This document shows positions 1 to 9,188 of a DNA stretch of 48,373 bases, one piece after another. Position 1 is the first letter of the stretch. The number at the start of each line of letters is the position of its first letter. The notes beneath the pieces are model-generated. The model worked only from the letters and a program-made list of their open reading frames with translations. It was not told the DNA's origin and ran no database searches. The stretch comes from Marivita lacus (lineage in GTDB: Bacteria > Pseudomonadota > Alphaproteobacteria > Rhodobacterales > Rhodobacteraceae), in the NCBI RefSeq assembly GCF_014637725.1, contig NZ_BMFC01000022.1, forward strand, positions 1-48,373. The letters are read 5' to 3'. Both the position numbers and the translations under genes were made by a program.

Positions 1-95
1 ACTACATCGAGCGCTTCTACAATCCCAGGCGACGCCATTCCAAACTGGGCTACCTAAGCCCCATGGCGTTCGAGGACCGAGCTATGCAAACCTAA
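1..95 (+). CDS. IS3-family transposase OrfB, C-terminal end (partial)
   Basis: The reading frame enters from outside the window (first full codon at base 3) and stops at 93-95. It encodes the characteristic IS3-family OrfB tail: the YIERFYNPRRRHSKLGY block followed by a short LSPMAFE-type ending. In this family the block closes the DDE integrase core. Only about 30 codons are visible, so nothing can be said about the integrity of the element upstream. The terminal inverted repeat probably lies at roughly 99-131. Beyond it the sequence reads as an interrupted IS1380 transposase on the other strand, so this IS3 copy appears to have inserted into that gene. Confidence 0.85.
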   Translation, partial: YIERFYNPRRRHSKLGYLSPMAFEDRAMQT

Positions 96-131
96 CCCTG
101 TGTCCACGAAATCGGCAGCAGGCCACAGGGA

Positions 132-332
132 ATGCAGACGGTTGTGACCGGTTCGCGTGTCTGTCAGCAACTCGCCCGCGATATCGTGCAGACCAAGCAC
201 CTCGTCCAATTCCCTGAACAGCAACAGACCACCGTCGGAACTGATCTTCGAGCCATGAAACTCCAGCCGCACGCGACAGTCAAATCCAAGCCGAACATTG
301 TCCGTTTCGCCTGCACCCTCAGGGTGATCCAT
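132..332 (-). pseudogene. IS1380-family transposase, N-terminal fragment
   Basis: Read on the minus strand from 332, the frame contains the IS1380 N-terminal signature (FHGSKISSDGGLLLFREL, then a GELLTDTRTGHNR-like block). Homology stops at about base 132, where the IS3 terminus begins; the rest of the transposase is missing. The open frame continues to base 54 only by running through IS3 sequence. A GGGT-ending motif near 424-427 may be the outer inverted repeat, but this is tentative. A second, differently truncated IS1380 transposase of a clearly diverged type lies at 24621-25136, so the two are not halves of one copy. Confidence 0.75.
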
Positions 333-719
333 GATCCGCCACCTTCAGTCCAGTTAACGTGCTGAAATATAACACATTACTGGCCACTGGTGGGATGAAA
401 TCGCCCAGTTACTTGGGAAATGCGGGTTTAAGTGTGATTGTGTCAGCTTCGTCACGCCGTGCGCGACTTGTCCGCCTTCCAGTGCCAAAGCGTTCACAAC
501 GGTCGTCCGTCAGGTAAGCAGCATCCGGTAAAATCGGCCCAGAGCCGCCGTCCGCAGGTGTGTTCGGATGCTGCGGTGCGGCCAATCATTGCGGCCTTTC
601 ACTGCCAGTGCGCCATCACAAGCATGGCGATTTCATGCTGTGCGGGACTTCGCCGATGCTTAAGATATGCTACCCAATGACAAATCGTGAATTGGCATGA
701 ACAGCACCGATCAATGGAA
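333..719. other. Non-coding stretch, no gene seen
   Basis: This stretch lies between the IS1380 fragment and the IS256 tail. The open frames here have no recognisable product and no plausible start region. The first 95 bases are probably the 5' non-coding end of the IS1380 remnant. I see no RNA gene, no long inverted repeat and no convincing promoter. Confidence 0.5.
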
Positions 720-980
720 AGAGGACCAATTGTCGAGCCTTGTGTCCAAGCGATCCTCTTGCAACGGCTTGATCTTGGATTGATGGCGTGATGCCGTCGA
801 CGAAACCGCCGCCTTGATGACGTCGACGAGATGGGCGAAGCCGCGCAGCTTGCGCCCGATTTTTTTGGCGCATTGCCCGAGCTTGAACATCATGTGCAGC
901 AAGCCGTCTCTGCTGAGACAGCCTTTTATGCATTCAGTCCGGGGCCGCAGTGGGATGCGGTATTGGGAAGAGCGGGGCAG
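720..980 (-). pseudogene. IS256-family transposase, C-terminal remnant with frameshift
   Basis: On the minus strand, one frame carries the IS256 C-terminal signature TKGCLSRD...MLHMMFKLGQ...RGFAHL in slightly altered form (ECIKGCLSRDGLLHMMFKLG, then LRGFAHLVDVIK). The expected continuation (GGGFVDGITP) is found in a different frame, which places a frameshift near 815. Upstream of about 980 the homology stops and a DUF305 fragment begins, so only the last 60-70 residues of a roughly 400-residue transposase remain. An ACACAAGGCTCGACAATT-type end at about 719-740 may be the terminal repeat. The remnant is not functional. Confidence 0.7.
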
Positions 981-982
981 CT

Positions 983-1222
983 GTCCGGCACGTCAATTTC
1001 ACGCGCTTCAAGCCAAGCGAGCATTGCGTGGATCTCCTGTGTATGTTCGAAGATGATGTGGCGCGCCCACTCCATGTTTTTGGTGTCGGAACCGGCAGCG
1101 ATCTGGGTATGGGCCATGCTGATGACACCCATTTCATGCGGGATCATCCCGAACACGCAGGCGACATACGTGTCTTCGTGCTTGACGCCGGTCACCATGT
1201 CGAGTGCATCCCCACCATTGAC
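983..1222 (-). pseudogene. DUF305 (ferritin-like) domain fragment
   Basis: The minus-strand frame shows a DUF305-like core: a DTYVACVFGMIPHEMGVISMA block followed by an EHTQEIHAMLAWLEARE helix. The domain normally contains a GMIPHHxxAxxMA motif and an ExExMxxWL helix; here the second histidine is Glu. DUF305 proteins are small helical, often periplasmic, proteins found frequently in metal-resistance loci. No signal peptide or sensible start precedes the domain, and its 3' end runs into IS256 sequence at about 980. It is therefore probably a broken gene. The frame is open from 1342, but the upstream part reads as non-native sequence. Confidence 0.55.
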
Positions 1223-1547
1223 TGCACATATGCGTCGATAACGGAAGTATCCCCAAGATCGACGGCCTTGATTTGCAGAAGATCCTCTCAGTCTCGCAGG
1301 GTCGCCGGCGCTTTTCGACCGAGCAGGAGCTTTGTCGAGCAAGAGTGCGTGGCCATTCCGCTCTGTGCTGCCCGGATCTCTGCCATGGTCTGGGTGTCAG
1401 TCCCGTAGAAGCCGGCGTGTAGCCGCCAATTCGTCCGCGATCTGGAACAAACGGGTTTTCATCGTGTTGATCGTCTGTTAACGGTTTAGTGATCCGACCG
1501 TGAACTATCACACGTAAGCCCCTGCAAAGAGGGGGCGGGGAGGCAGC

Positions 1548-1739
1548 ATGTCAGATCGACAAGCCACCGAACCCGGAATGCCACCGGAACGACCAAGCCG
1601 CCGCACGGAGTTGACCCGTTTTCTGGTACTCGCTTTTGGCGTATGGCCTTTTTTTGCAGTCTGCGTCGTCGGCGGCTACGGGTTTTTCGTCTGGATGTAT
1701 CAGATGATTGCCGGTCCGCCTGGCCCGCCGGGATATTGA
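1548..1739 (+). CDS. napE: Periplasmic nitrate reductase accessory protein NapE
   Basis: This 63-residue membrane protein has a charged N-terminus (PSRRTELTRFL) and one transmembrane helix at about 23-52 (VWPFFAVCVVGGYGFFVWMY), ending in a GPPGPPGY tail. That arrangement is typical of NapE, a small inner-membrane subunit of nap operons whose biochemical role is unresolved. It has a good ribosome-binding site (GGGGAGG just upstream of ATG) and is the first gene of the nap operon; napF follows after 9 bases. I do not see the napK gene that precedes napE in some Rhodobacter strains. No perfect FNR box was found in the 200 bases upstream. Confidence 0.9.
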   Translation: MSDRQATEPGMPPERPSRRTELTRFLVLAFGVWPFFAVCVVGGYGFFVWMYQMIAGPPGPPGY

Positions 1740-1748
1740 GGCTGGGTC

Positions 1749-2237
1749 GTGCGGTCCTCCACCATATCCCGCCGTGCGCTGCTGCGCGGCACGCCGCGCC
1801 CGGCACCGTTCAGGCCGCGCCCGCCTGGAGTATCGCTCGGCACCCTGGATGCCTGCACAAGGTGTGGCCTCTGCGTCACTGCATGCCCCGAAGACATTCT
1901 TCGCGTCGCTGACGTCGGAGTGGAACTGCTTCCCGACCACGGTGAGTGCACTTTCTGTGGAGCCTGCGCGGAAGCCTGTCCGGAGCCGGTGTTCGAGGCC
2001 TCTGCGGGTATGGCGCACGTCATGGAGATCACCACGGATTGTTTCGTGCAGGCTGGCATCGCGTGCATGTCCTGCCGCGATTCCTGCCCCAACGCAGCGA
2101 TTACCATGCAGCCTCAGATCGGCGCACCCTTTCTGCCGCGCCTTGACGCCGCCGCATGCACCGGGTGCGGAGCCTGCGCTGCTTCTTGTCCAGCGGATGC
2201 CATCCGCGCAGTCGAGAGGGAGGTCGAAAATGCCTGA
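1749..2237 (+). CDS. napF: Ferredoxin-type protein NapF
   Basis: This 162-residue cytoplasmic iron-sulfur protein starts at a GTG codon. Three [4Fe-4S] motifs are visible: C36-x2-C39-x2-C42-x3-C46, C67-x2-C70-x2-C73-x3-C77 and C137-x2-C140-x2-C143-x3-C147, plus a further Cys group at 106-113. The family is thought to interact with NapA in the cytoplasm and to help load or mature its iron-sulfur cluster before Tat export. The N-terminus carries SRRALLRG, which resembles a twin-arginine motif but is characteristic of NapF and not followed by a usual signal peptide. The 3' end overlaps the napD start by 8 bases, so translation is probably coupled. Confidence 0.92.
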   Translation: MRSSTISRRALLRGTPRPAPFRPRPPGVSLGTLDACTRCGLCVTACPEDILRVADVGVELLPDHGECTFCGACAEACPEPVFEASAGMAHVMEITTDCFVQAGIACMSCRDSCPNAAITMQPQIGAPFLPRLDAAACTGCGACAASCPADAIRAVEREVENA

Positions 2238-2481
2238 GGGACGCTGGCATGTTTCGTCGGCTGTGATGAATGTCGCAGCAGAGGAACGCGACCCTGTGCG
2301 CGCCCGGGTCGAAGCTTTGGACGGGGTGGAGGTGCACGGTTGGGACGCCACACACATCATCGTCACCATCGAGGGGAACAGCACCGGAGAACTGGGCGAC
2401 CGTCTTACCGAAATCAACCTGATGCCAGGCGTGCTGGTGGCCAACATGGTCTTCGAGCATGCGGAGGAAATGGAGGAATAG
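2230..2481 (+). CDS. napD: NapA Tat-signal-binding chaperone NapD
   Basis: This 83-residue protein has the NapD fold signature: HVSSAVMNV strand, central IVTIEG strand, and a [10 protein letters not shown] segment near the C-terminus. NapD binds the twin-arginine signal peptide of NapA and delays export until the molybdenum cofactor is inserted. The start at 2230 is chosen because it gives a normal-length NapD and overlaps the end of napF; the open frame extends upstream only as shadow sequence inside napF. The stop is 2 bases before the napA start, consistent with coupled translation. Confidence 0.93.
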   Translation: MPEGRWHVSSAVMNVAAEERDPVRARVEALDGVEVHGWDATHIIVTIEGNSTGELGDRLTEINLMPGVLVANMVFEHAEEMEE

Positions 2482-2483
2482 CC

Positions 2484-4985
2484 ATGCCACTTGATGTCAC
2501 GCGTCGCCAGCTACTCAAGGCTCATGCCGCGGCGCTCGCCGCCTCTGCCGTAGGTCTGCCGCAGGAGGCTCTGGCCCAACCCGTGCCGGGCGGGGTTGAG
2601 GCACTGAAAATCAAGTGGTCCAAGGCACCCTGCCGCTTTTGCGGCACCGGTTGCGGTGTCATGGTCGGCGTGAAGGAGGGCAAGGTCGTCGCGACGCATG
2701 GCGATGTGCAGCACGAGGTCAACCGCGGTCTGAATTGCGTGAAGGGCTATTTCCTGTCCAAGATAATGTATGGTGAGGACAGGCTGACCACGCCCCTGAT
2801 GCGCAAGACAAACGGGAAGTTCGACAAGAACGGCGAATTCGAGCCGGTCAGCTGGGACGAGGCATTCGACGTCATGGCCGAGCGCGTCAAGACGGTGCTT
2901 CGCGAGAAAGGGCCGGAGAGCATCGGCATGTTTGGCTCAGGCCAGTGGACGGTGATGGAGGGCTACGCCGCCTCGAAGCTGATGCGAGCCGGCTTCCGGT
3001 CTAACAACCTCGACCCGAATGCGCGGCACTGCATGGCTTCGGCCGCGACAGCGTTCATGCGGACCTTTGGCATAGACGAGCCGATGGGCTGCTATGACGA
3101 TTTCGAACATGCCGACGCCTTCGTGCTCTGGGGGTCGAACATGGCAGAGATGCATCCGATTCTCTGGACACGGCTCGCCGACCGCCGGCTCGGCACGCCC
3201 GACGTGAAGTGCGCGGTTCTCTCGACTTTCACGCACAGGTCGATGGACTTGGCCGATATCCCAATCGTGTTCAAGCCGGGCACGGATCTCGCGATCCTCA
3301 ACTACATCGCCAACCATATCATCGAGACCGGTCGAGTGAACCAGGAGTTCGTCGACCGGCACACAGTTTTCAAGAAGGGCGCTACTGATATCGGCTACGG
3401 TCTGCGGCCTGATCACGAACTCGAGATGGCGGCCACCGGCGCCGGCAATCCCGGTCTGATGGAGGACAGCAATTTCGCGGCTTTCCGGGACCACGTGTCG
3501 ACCTACACACTCGAATACGTGAGCGCGCTTTCCGGAGTAGAGCCGGGGTTTCTCGAGGAGCTGGCGGAGCTTTACGCTGATCCGGACAAGAAGGTCATGT
3601 CGCTCTGGACCATGGGCTTCAACCAACACGTGCGCGGCGTCTGGGCGAACCAGATGGTCTACAATATCCACCTTCTGACCGGGAAGATTTCGGAACCGGG
3701 GAATTCGCCCTTCTCGCTCACAGGCCAACCGTCGGCATGCGGCACGGCGCGGGAGGTAGGCACCTTCGCGCACCGGCTGCCAGCCGATATGGTGGTGACG
3801 AATCCCGACCACGTGGCCATCGCCGAAAAGCTATGGAAGCTGCCGAAAGACCTCCTGAACACCCAGCCCGGGTTTCACGCGGTGCAGCAGGACCGGATGC
3901 TGAAGGATGGGGTGCTGAACTTCTATTGGGTGCAGGTCAACAACAACCTCCAAGCTGCGCCCAATTGCCAAAACGAAACCTACCAGGGCTACCGCAATTC
4001 CGACAACATGATCGTGGTGTCGGACGCATACCCTACAATCACGGCGATGGCGGCCGATATCATTCTGCCAGCTGCCATGTGGGTGGAGAAGGAAGGCGCC
4101 TACGGAAATGCCGAGCGCCGCACACATGTCTGGCATCAGCTGGTGGATGCACCAGGGGAGGCGCGGTCGGACTTGTGGCAGCTCGCAGAATTCTCCAAGC
4201 GCTTCACCACGGACGAGATCTGGCCGACGGAGATCCTTGACGCCAACCCGGATTTTCGCGGCAAGACGCTCTTCGACGTGTGCTTTGCGAATGGGCAGGT
4301 CGACCGCTATCCTCTCGCCGATATGAGCGAGGACTACGCCAACCACGAGGCACAGGATTTTGGCTTCTATATCCAGAAGGGCCTGTTCGAGGAATACGCG
4401 GCATTCGGGCGTGGCAAGGCGCATGACCTGGCACCCTACGACACATATCACCAGAACCGTGGGTTGCGATGGCCGGTGGTCGACGGGCAGGAAACGAAGT
4501 GGCGGTTCCGCGAGGGGTATGACCCCTATGTCAGCGAAGGCGCGGGTGTGGAATTCTATGGTAACCCGGACGGCCGCGCGGTGATCATCGCCGTGCCCTA
4601 CGAGCCGCCGGCCGAAAGCCCCGACGATGAATACGACATGTGGCTGGTCACCGGCCGGGTGCTGGAGCACTGGCATTCCGGGTCGATGACGATGCGCGTG
4701 CCGGAACTCTACAAGGCGTTTCCCGGCGCCAAGGTGTTCATGAACGCCATCGACGCGCGCAACCGCGGACTAAACCAGGGGATGGAGGTGCGGCTAATCT
4801 CGCGCCGCGGCGAGATCCGTAGTCGGGTGGAGACGCGGGGGCGGAACCGGATGCCCTCGGGCGTCATATTCGTCCCTTGGTTCGACGCAAGCCAGCTCAT
4901 CAACAAGGTGACTTTGGACGCGACCGACCCGATCTCGAAACAGACGGACTTCAAGAAATGCGCCGTGCGCGTGGAGCCGGTATGA
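2484..4985 (+). CDS. napA: Periplasmic nitrate reductase catalytic subunit NapA
   Basis: This 833-residue molybdoenzyme reduces nitrate to nitrite in the periplasm. The N-terminus is a Tat signal (R7-R8 in TRRQLLK, hydrophobic stretch to about 25, cleavage likely after ALA at 31). The [4Fe-4S] ligands are C50, C53, C57 and C85. The molybdenum-coordinating cysteine is C183 in the NARHCMASA motif. C-terminal molydopterin-binding segments ([21 protein letters not shown]) are intact, and the length is normal for NapA. The ATG at 2484 was chosen over longer frames because it places the Tat motif at the N-terminus and follows napD by 2 bases. The stop overlaps the napB start. No defect is visible, so the protein is expected to be active if molybdopterin-guanine dinucleotide synthesis exists elsewhere in the genome. 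Confidence 0.97.
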   Translation: MPLDVTRRQLLKAHAAALAASAVGLPQEALAQPVPGGVEALKIKWSKAPCRFCGTGCGVMVGVKEGKVVATHGDVQHEVNRGLNCVKGYFLSKIMYGEDRLTTPLMRKTNGKFDKNGEFEPVSWDEAFDVMAERVKTVLREKGPESIGMFGSGQWTVMEGYAASKLMRAGFRSNNLDPNARHCMASAATAFMRTFGIDEPMGCYDDFEHADAFVLWGSNMAEMHPILWTRLADRRLGTPDVKCAVLSTFTHRSMDLADIPIVFKPGTDLAILNYIANHIIETGRVNQEFVDRHTVFKKGATDIGYGLRPDHELEMAATGAGNPGLMEDSNFAAFRDHVSTYTLEYVSALSGVEPGFLEELAELYADPDKKVMSLWTMGFNQHVRGVWANQMVYNIHLLTGKISEPGNSPFSLTGQPSACGTAREVGTFAHRLPADMVVTNPDHVAIAEKLWKLPKDLLNTQPGFHAVQQDRMLKDGVLNFYWVQVNNNLQAAPNCQNETYQGYRNSDNMIVVSDAYPTITAMAADIILPAAMWVEKEGAYGNAERRTHVWHQLVDAPGEARSDLWQLAEFSKRFTTDEIWPTEILDANPDFRGKTLFDVCFANGQVDRYPLADMSEDYANHEAQDFGFYIQKGLFEEYAAFGRGKAHDLAPYDTYHQNRGLRWPVVDGQETKWRFREGYDPYVSEGAGVEFYGNPDGRAVIIAVPYEPPAESPDDEYDMWLVTGRVLEHWHSGSMTMRVPELYKAFPGAKVFMNAIDARNRGLNQGMEVRLISRRGEIRSRVETRGRNRMPSGVIFVPWFDASQLINKVTLDATDPISKQTDFKKCAVRVEPV

Positions 4986-5443
4986 TGGGACAGTTCCGCC
5001 TTTCCGCAATCATCGCCTCCTGCCTCTGCGCGACGATCGTGCTGGCACAGACTGTGCCTGAACTGTCTGGACCACAGCCCGACCCGATGGAGTCGGTCCC
5101 GGCCGAGCCGCTGGAGCGCTACGTGACCGACGACGAGCGCCAGATGCGGGCCTACCCTGAGCAGCCGCCGATCATTCCGCATTCGATCGAGGGCTATCAG
5201 CTGTCAGTCAACGCCAACCGCTGCATGACCTGCCACCGGCGGGAGCATGTGCAGGGGTCCGGCGCGCCGATGATCTCGATCACGCATTACATGACGCGCG
5301 AGGGGCAGATGTTGGCCGACGTCTCGCCCCGCCGTTACTTCTGCACCCAATGCCACGTGCCGCAAGCCGACACTGCCGCCCTCATTGACAACACCTTCAC
5401 CGACATGTCCGAAATGGGTGCTTTCGGCGCGGGGAGCGAGTGA
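4982..5443 (+). CDS. napB: Diheme cytochrome c subunit NapB
   Basis: This 153-residue periplasmic cytochrome receives electrons from NapC and passes them to NapA. A Sec signal peptide spans roughly residues 1-22 (hydrophobic [14 protein letters not shown]). Two haem c motifs are present: CMTCH at 81-85 and CTQCH at 121-125. Conserved histidines between them (for example in ITHYM) can serve as distal ligands. The start overlaps the napA stop (ATGA arrangement), and napC begins 1 base after the stop. Confidence 0.96.
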   Translation: MMGQFRLSAIIASCLCATIVLAQTVPELSGPQPDPMESVPAEPLERYVTDDERQMRAYPEQPPIIPHSIEGYQLSVNANRCMTCHRREHVQGSGAPMISITHYMTREGQMLADVSPRRYFCTQCHVPQADTAALIDNTFTDMSEMGAFGAGSE

Positions 5444-5444
5444 C

Positions 5445-6137
5445 ATGCGCTGGATCACGAAGCCTTTCCGCTGGTTCTGGAACGTTCTCTGGACCCCAGC
5501 CGGCACACTCGGTCTCGGGTTTCTGACGCTCGGCGGCTTCATCGGCGGCGTCATCTTCTGGGGCGGGTTCAACACGGCGCTGGAAATTACCAACACCGAA
5601 GATTTCTGCATCTCGTGTCACGAGATGGAGGCCAACGTCTATGAGGAGATGTCGCGCACCATCCATTTTTCCAACCGGTCTGGTGTGCGCGCAAGCTGTC
5701 CGGATTGCCACGTGCCGCACGAATGGACGGACAAGATTGCCCGCAAGATGCAGGCATCCAAAGAAGTCTGGGGACACATCTTCGGCACGATCAGCACCCG
5801 CGAGAAGTTCCTGGACCATCGATTGGTCATGGCCAAGCGGGAATGGGCGCGGCTGAAAGCCAATGATAGTCTGGAATGTCGCAACTGCCATTCCGATGTG
5901 GCAATGGACCTCAGCCGACAGGCGCCTCGCGCGGCGGAAATTCACACCGAATATCTGCTGAGCGGCGAGCGCACCTGCATCGACTGTCACAAGGGCATCG
6001 CGCATGACCTGCCGGACATGACCGGAATCGATCCGGGGTGGACCGTGCCCGAGGCGCTACAGGGCGACGTGCAACCGGGCCTGACCGAGGCCGAAGAAAT
6101 CCAGAGCTACCTGTTAAAGGCTCCGTTGGAGAATTGA
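5445..6137 (+). CDS. napC: Tetraheme quinol dehydrogenase NapC
   Basis: This 230-residue NapC/NirT-family cytochrome oxidises quinol in the inner membrane and reduces NapB. It has one N-terminal membrane anchor (about 18-42) and four haem c motifs: CISCH 55-59, CPDCH 85-89, CRNCH 145-149 and CIDCH 178-182. It is the last gene of the operon. The operon lacks napG and napH, so electron entry must depend on NapC, as is usual in alphaproteobacteria. An imperfect stem (ACCTGA...TCAGGT, about 6188-6212) lies downstream but has no T-tract. Confidence 0.96.
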   Translation: MRWITKPFRWFWNVLWTPAGTLGLGFLTLGGFIGGVIFWGGFNTALEITNTEDFCISCHEMEANVYEEMSRTIHFSNRSGVRASCPDCHVPHEWTDKIARKMQASKEVWGHIFGTISTREKFLDHRLVMAKREWARLKANDSLECRNCHSDVAMDLSRQAPRAAEIHTEYLLSGERTCIDCHKGIAHDLPDMTGIDPGWTVPEALQGDVQPGLTEAEEIQSYLLKAPLEN

Positions 6138-6559
6138 TGTTGTCGCCCTCTGACGGGTCGCAACTCTGGCAATCGGTGAACAGTGGCACCTGACCTTCAG
6201 GCTCTCTCAGGTCCTGTCTAGCCCAACGGAAGACAATTCGGTCACGTTCCCAGACCACCAGGAGGTCAAAGTGTTTTTGTCACTGGTGCCCCGCAGCAGA
6301 CACCTGCGACCTTTGCAGAATAGCCTGCTTTACTCCCCGGGGCAGCCAGCCCTCTCGAAATAGGTAAAACTACGGAAAGTCAGACCTGCTGCGACTTGCA
6401 CATTCCGTCTTCCAATATTCACTGAAGTCTCGGAATTGGGTTTCCAATTGCGGCGAAGTCAGGCTCGAGACGAGTTTCCGGCTGCGCCGGCAACGTGTCC
6501 CATCGTCTGAAGTGGAGGTCAGCTTTCAGCTTGAATACAGTTTTACGTCGCGAGGCAGC
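6138..6559. other. Intergenic stretch between napC and the IS91 element
   Basis: No gene can be supported here. Short frames after napC (an 18-codon ORF directly after the stop, and a 60-codon frame to about 6360) have no recognisable similarity. A weak inverted repeat follows the nap operon. The right part probably already belongs to the IS91 flank, but the border cannot be placed from one copy. Confidence 0.5.
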
Positions 6560-6909
6560 GTACGACCGCTTTCCTGAAGGTTTTTCGATGTGGGCCGCGG
6601 CGCGACGTGAGCGGCCTGGAGTTGGCGGCCCGCGTTGACAAACCTCGGAAGGAGGAAGCCGCGGGGGTCTTGGATCATTCTATGGGGAAAGTGCGCAGGC
6701 GGTCGGAGCGGCGGCTGCATCCGGGGTGCGGCTGATGGCGAGCCAGGTGCCCGAGACGATGGCAAATCCGGCCAGTGATCCCGACAAGGCTGTGCGTTTC
6801 GGAGTTGCTGCCGCCTTTGGCCGCGCTGGAAATGGGAGCGCACACGCTGTTCGGATCGGAACTGCGGATTGTAGCCGGTGCTGCTTCGTATCGGATGACG
6901 GGCGATATG

Positions 6910-8109
6910 TCATGCGGCCTGCTCCCTGGGTGGCGCGCGCGACATCGGTTTTTGCCCGCGCCGGAAGATTTCGATGATGCGCATGGGGCCGCCGCAACAG
7001 GGACAGGGTTCGCGCAGGGTGAGCGGGGCGATCTCGGTCTGTGGTTTCGGTGCGGCGACCAGTTCAGGCCGCTGGACGCAGAGCAAGGCGCGGATCTTGG
7101 TGATGGTGGCTTTGCGGGCGGCGCTGGCGAGCAGCCCGTAATGCCGGATGCGATGGAAGCCGTCAGGCAGGACGTGGATCAGGAACCGGCGTATGAACTC
7201 AGGCGTGGCCAACCGCATGACCTTTTGGCGATCACCGGATTTGACGCGGTAATCCTTCCAGCGGAAGGCCACGGTATTGGCATCGGCGCTGATCAGGCGG
7301 GCGTTCGAGATCGCGACCCTGTGGGTGTATCGACTCAGATAGGCGAGCACGGCCTCCGGGCCGCCGAATGGTGGCTTTGCATAGACCACCCATTCGGATT
7401 TGCGGAACGGAGCGAGCCAGGTGGCAAAGGCATCTGCATGCGCCAGCCGTTCGAGATCGCCGAAGAAGGCAAGCCGTCCGGCGCGATGCAGATCCATCAG
7501 CCCTTCCAGAAACAGGCGCCGGAACAGTCGCGATAACACCCGCACATGCAAAAAGAACCCCGGCTTGCTGGCGACCCACCTGGTGCCATCGGGCGACAGG
7601 CCGCCGCCGGGCACGATCATATGGATATGCGGATGGTGGGTCAGCGCCGAGCCCCAAGTGTGCAAAACGCTGGTCATGCCCACCCGCGCGCCCATACGCC
7701 TGGGATCGGCCGCGATGGTTATTACCGTTTGTGCCGAGGCCCTGAACAGCAGACCATAGACCACCTTCTTGTTCCAGTAGGCGATCTTCGCGATCTCGGC
7801 CGGCATCGTGAAGACGACGTGGAAGTATTCGACGGGCAGCAGATCCGCGGCACGCGCCTCCATCCAGTCGCGCGCCGCTGGCCCCTGACACTTCGGGCAG
7901 TGCCGGTTCTTGCAAGAATTGTAGGCGATGTGATGGTGGCCGCATTTGGCGCAACCAGCCACATGCCCACCGAGCGCTTCGGTCCGGCAGGCTTCAATCG
8001 CTGACATCACCTTCAACTGGGACAGGCTGACATGCCCCGCATTGGCCTGCCGCCACGCAGGTCCGTATCGTCGAAAGATGTCAGCGACCTCCAGCTTTGG
8101 CCGGGCCAC
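6910..8109 (-). CDS. IS91-family HUH (Y2) transposase
   Basis: This 399-residue rolling-circle transposase starts as MARPKLEVADIFRRYG. It has the N-terminal zinc-binding cluster (C53, C56, C66, H70-C71, C74), the metal-binding HUH motif HPHIH at 159-163, and the double-tyrosine motif YLSRY (Y257, Y261) followed by THRVAISN. All catalytic residues are intact and the length is normal. The protein nicks one strand at the element's origin end and drives one-ended transposition next to short tetranucleotide targets. It is probably functional. It is downstream of, and probably co-transcribed with, the recombinase gene. Confidence 0.93.
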   Translation of the reverse strand: MARPKLEVADIFRRYGPAWRQANAGHVSLSQLKVMSAIEACRTEALGGHVAGCAKCGHHHIAYNSCKNRHCPKCQGPAARDWMEARAADLLPVEYFHVVFTMPAEIAKIAYWNKKVVYGLLFRASAQTVITIAADPRRMGARVGMTSVLHTWGSALTHHPHIHMIVPGGGLSPDGTRWVASKPGFFLHVRVLSRLFRRLFLEGLMDLHRAGRLAFFGDLERLAHADAFATWLAPFRKSEWVVYAKPPFGGPEAVLAYLSRYTHRVAISNARLISADANTVAFRWKDYRVKSGDRQKVMRLATPEFIRRFLIHVLPDGFHRIRHYGLLASAARKATITKIRALLCVQRPELVAAPKPQTEIAPLTLREPCPCCGGPMRIIEIFRRGQKPMSRAPPREQAA

Positions 8110-8121
8110 TGGTCCCGGGCG

Positions 8122-9009
8122 CTATTGCATCCCTCGTCGCAGGGTCTCGTCTTGCAGCAGCTTGATTTGCTCATAGGGACTGACGGTGCTGCGGATCGTC
8201 TTGGTGGCCACATGGGCATAACGCGCAGTGGTCGTCAGCTTGGCGTGGCCGAGAAGCACCTGAATGACCCGCACGTCCGTGTTCGCCTCCAGCAGATGGG
8301 TCGCGAAGCTGTGGCGGAGCGTGTGCAGCGTTGCCGCTTTCTTTATGCCCGCCATGTGCTTGGCCGAGGTGAACGCCCGGTTCAACTGGCGTGGCGACAG
8401 CGGATTGATCTTGGGTTTGCCCGGGAACAGCCATCCCTCCGGACGGGATTCGCACCAGTAGTCGCGCAACAAGGCCAGCAGATTGGGCGACAGCATCGCT
8501 TTGCGATCCCGACCGCCCTTGCCATCATCGACATGGATCAGCATCCGGTCGCTGTCGATATCATTGACCTTGAGATTACACACTTCGGAGGCGCGCAGTC
8601 CCGCACCGTAGCTTATGCTGAGCGCGGCCCGATACTTGAGCCCCGGCCCGGGAACCGCGGCCAGCAGATCGGCCACCTCCTCCACGCTGAGCACCACCGA
8701 CAATTTGCGGGGTTTGCGGTGGAACTGCATGAAGCGCTTCATCTCGTCCCTCCCGCAGGTCACACCGAAAAAGAACCGCAGCGAAATGATCCGGACGTTG
8801 AAGGTGCTTGCGGAGACCCCGTCCTCGGTCATCTTCAACTGGTATGACCGCAGCTCTTCTGGCGTTGCTGTATCCGGCGAGCGTCCGAGGAAGGCGGCGA
8901 AATGCTTCACGTTCCGGATGTGAGCCTTCTGGGTCTTCTCGCCCATTCCTCGGATGCGCATATCTTCGATCATCCGCTGACGCAGCGGGCTCAACTTCTC
9001 CTCTGTCAT
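8122..9009 (-). CDS. Tyrosine recombinase of the IS91-type element
   Basis: This 295-residue XerC/D-like integrase has an N-terminal SAM-like DNA-binding domain (about 5-95) and a catalytic domain with the full residue set: R139 (GLRASE), K164 (DDGKGGRD), H229-x2-R232 (HTLRH), H255 (LLGH) and the nucleophile Y264 (TARYAHV). It lies 12 bases upstream of the IS91 transposase gene on the same strand. In IS91-like elements with this arrangement the recombinase is thought to be an accessory, perhaps resolving intermediates; its exact role here is inferred. An alternative is an independent integron-like integrase, but no attI or cassette array is seen. Confidence 0.88.
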   Translation of the reverse strand: MTEEKLSPLRQRMIEDMRIRGMGEKTQKAHIRNVKHFAAFLGRSPDTATPEELRSYQLKMTEDGVSASTFNVRIISLRFFFGVTCGRDEMKRFMQFHRKPRKLSVVLSVEEVADLLAAVPGPGLKYRAALSISYGAGLRASEVCNLKVNDIDSDRMLIHVDDGKGGRDRKAMLSPNLLALLRDYWCESRPEGWLFPGKPKINPLSPRQLNRAFTSAKHMAGIKKAATLHTLRHSFATHLLEANTDVRVIQVLLGHAKLTTTARYAHVATKTIRSTVSPYEQIKLLQDETLRRGMQ

Positions 9010-9084
9010 GGGAACCTCCTGTCTGATGATTGAGAAGGCCCCAATCGTCAGGCAGGTCGGTCAGATCGCAAAATGCGCGCCGCT

Positions 9085-9102
9085 ATGGGGGTCTCACCCC
9101 AT
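9085..9102. repeat. Perfect hairpin at the likely IS91 end
   Basis: ATGGGG at 9085-9090 and CCCCAT at 9097-9102 form a perfect 6-bp stem around the loop GTCTCA. It lies 76 bases upstream of the recombinase start. Subterminal hairpins are a usual feature of rolling-circle transposon ends, so I treat it as a candidate terminus. It could also be a terminator for the neighbouring rhomboid gene, but there is no T-tract. Confidence 0.45.
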
Positions 9103-9188
9103 CAGCCAAATGCGCCAATGCCGCGAAGCGGCTTCGTCCTCCCATGCCGCACTGCCATCAGTCCGCTTTCCGCCCAGAAAGTCTTTCC

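Larger units (their letters stand above)
6560..9105 (-). mobile_element. IS91-family element with transposase plus tyrosine recombinase
   Basis: The element contains two minus-strand genes 12 bases apart: a HUH transposase (6910-8109) and a tyrosine recombinase (8122-9009). Some IS91-like elements carry this pairing. The borders are approximate. On the recombinase side a perfect hairpin, ATGGGG-GTCTCA-CCCCAT at 9085-9102, is a candidate terminal structure. On the transposase 3' side about 250-350 bases of non-coding sequence precede the nap flank, as is common near the origin end of IS91 elements. IS91 elements move by rolling-circle replication and make no target duplication, so flanking repeats are not expected. 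Confidence 0.65.

Noticed and set aside
950-1408. Plus-strand open frame of 152 codons
   Set aside because: It overlaps the DUF305 and IS256 remnants in antisense, has no recognisable domain and no ribosome-binding site; it is a shadow frame.
1440-1547. FNR or NarP-type binding site upstream of napE
   Set aside because: I searched for TTGAT-N4-ATCAA and paired TACNNMT heptamers by eye. Only isolated half-sites such as GTTGATCG were found, not enough to claim regulation.
6680-6997. Minus-strand open frame downstream of the IS91 transposase
   Set aside because: It is Ala/Pro/Arg-rich with no domain and lies where IS91 elements carry a non-coding end; I treat it as part of the element.
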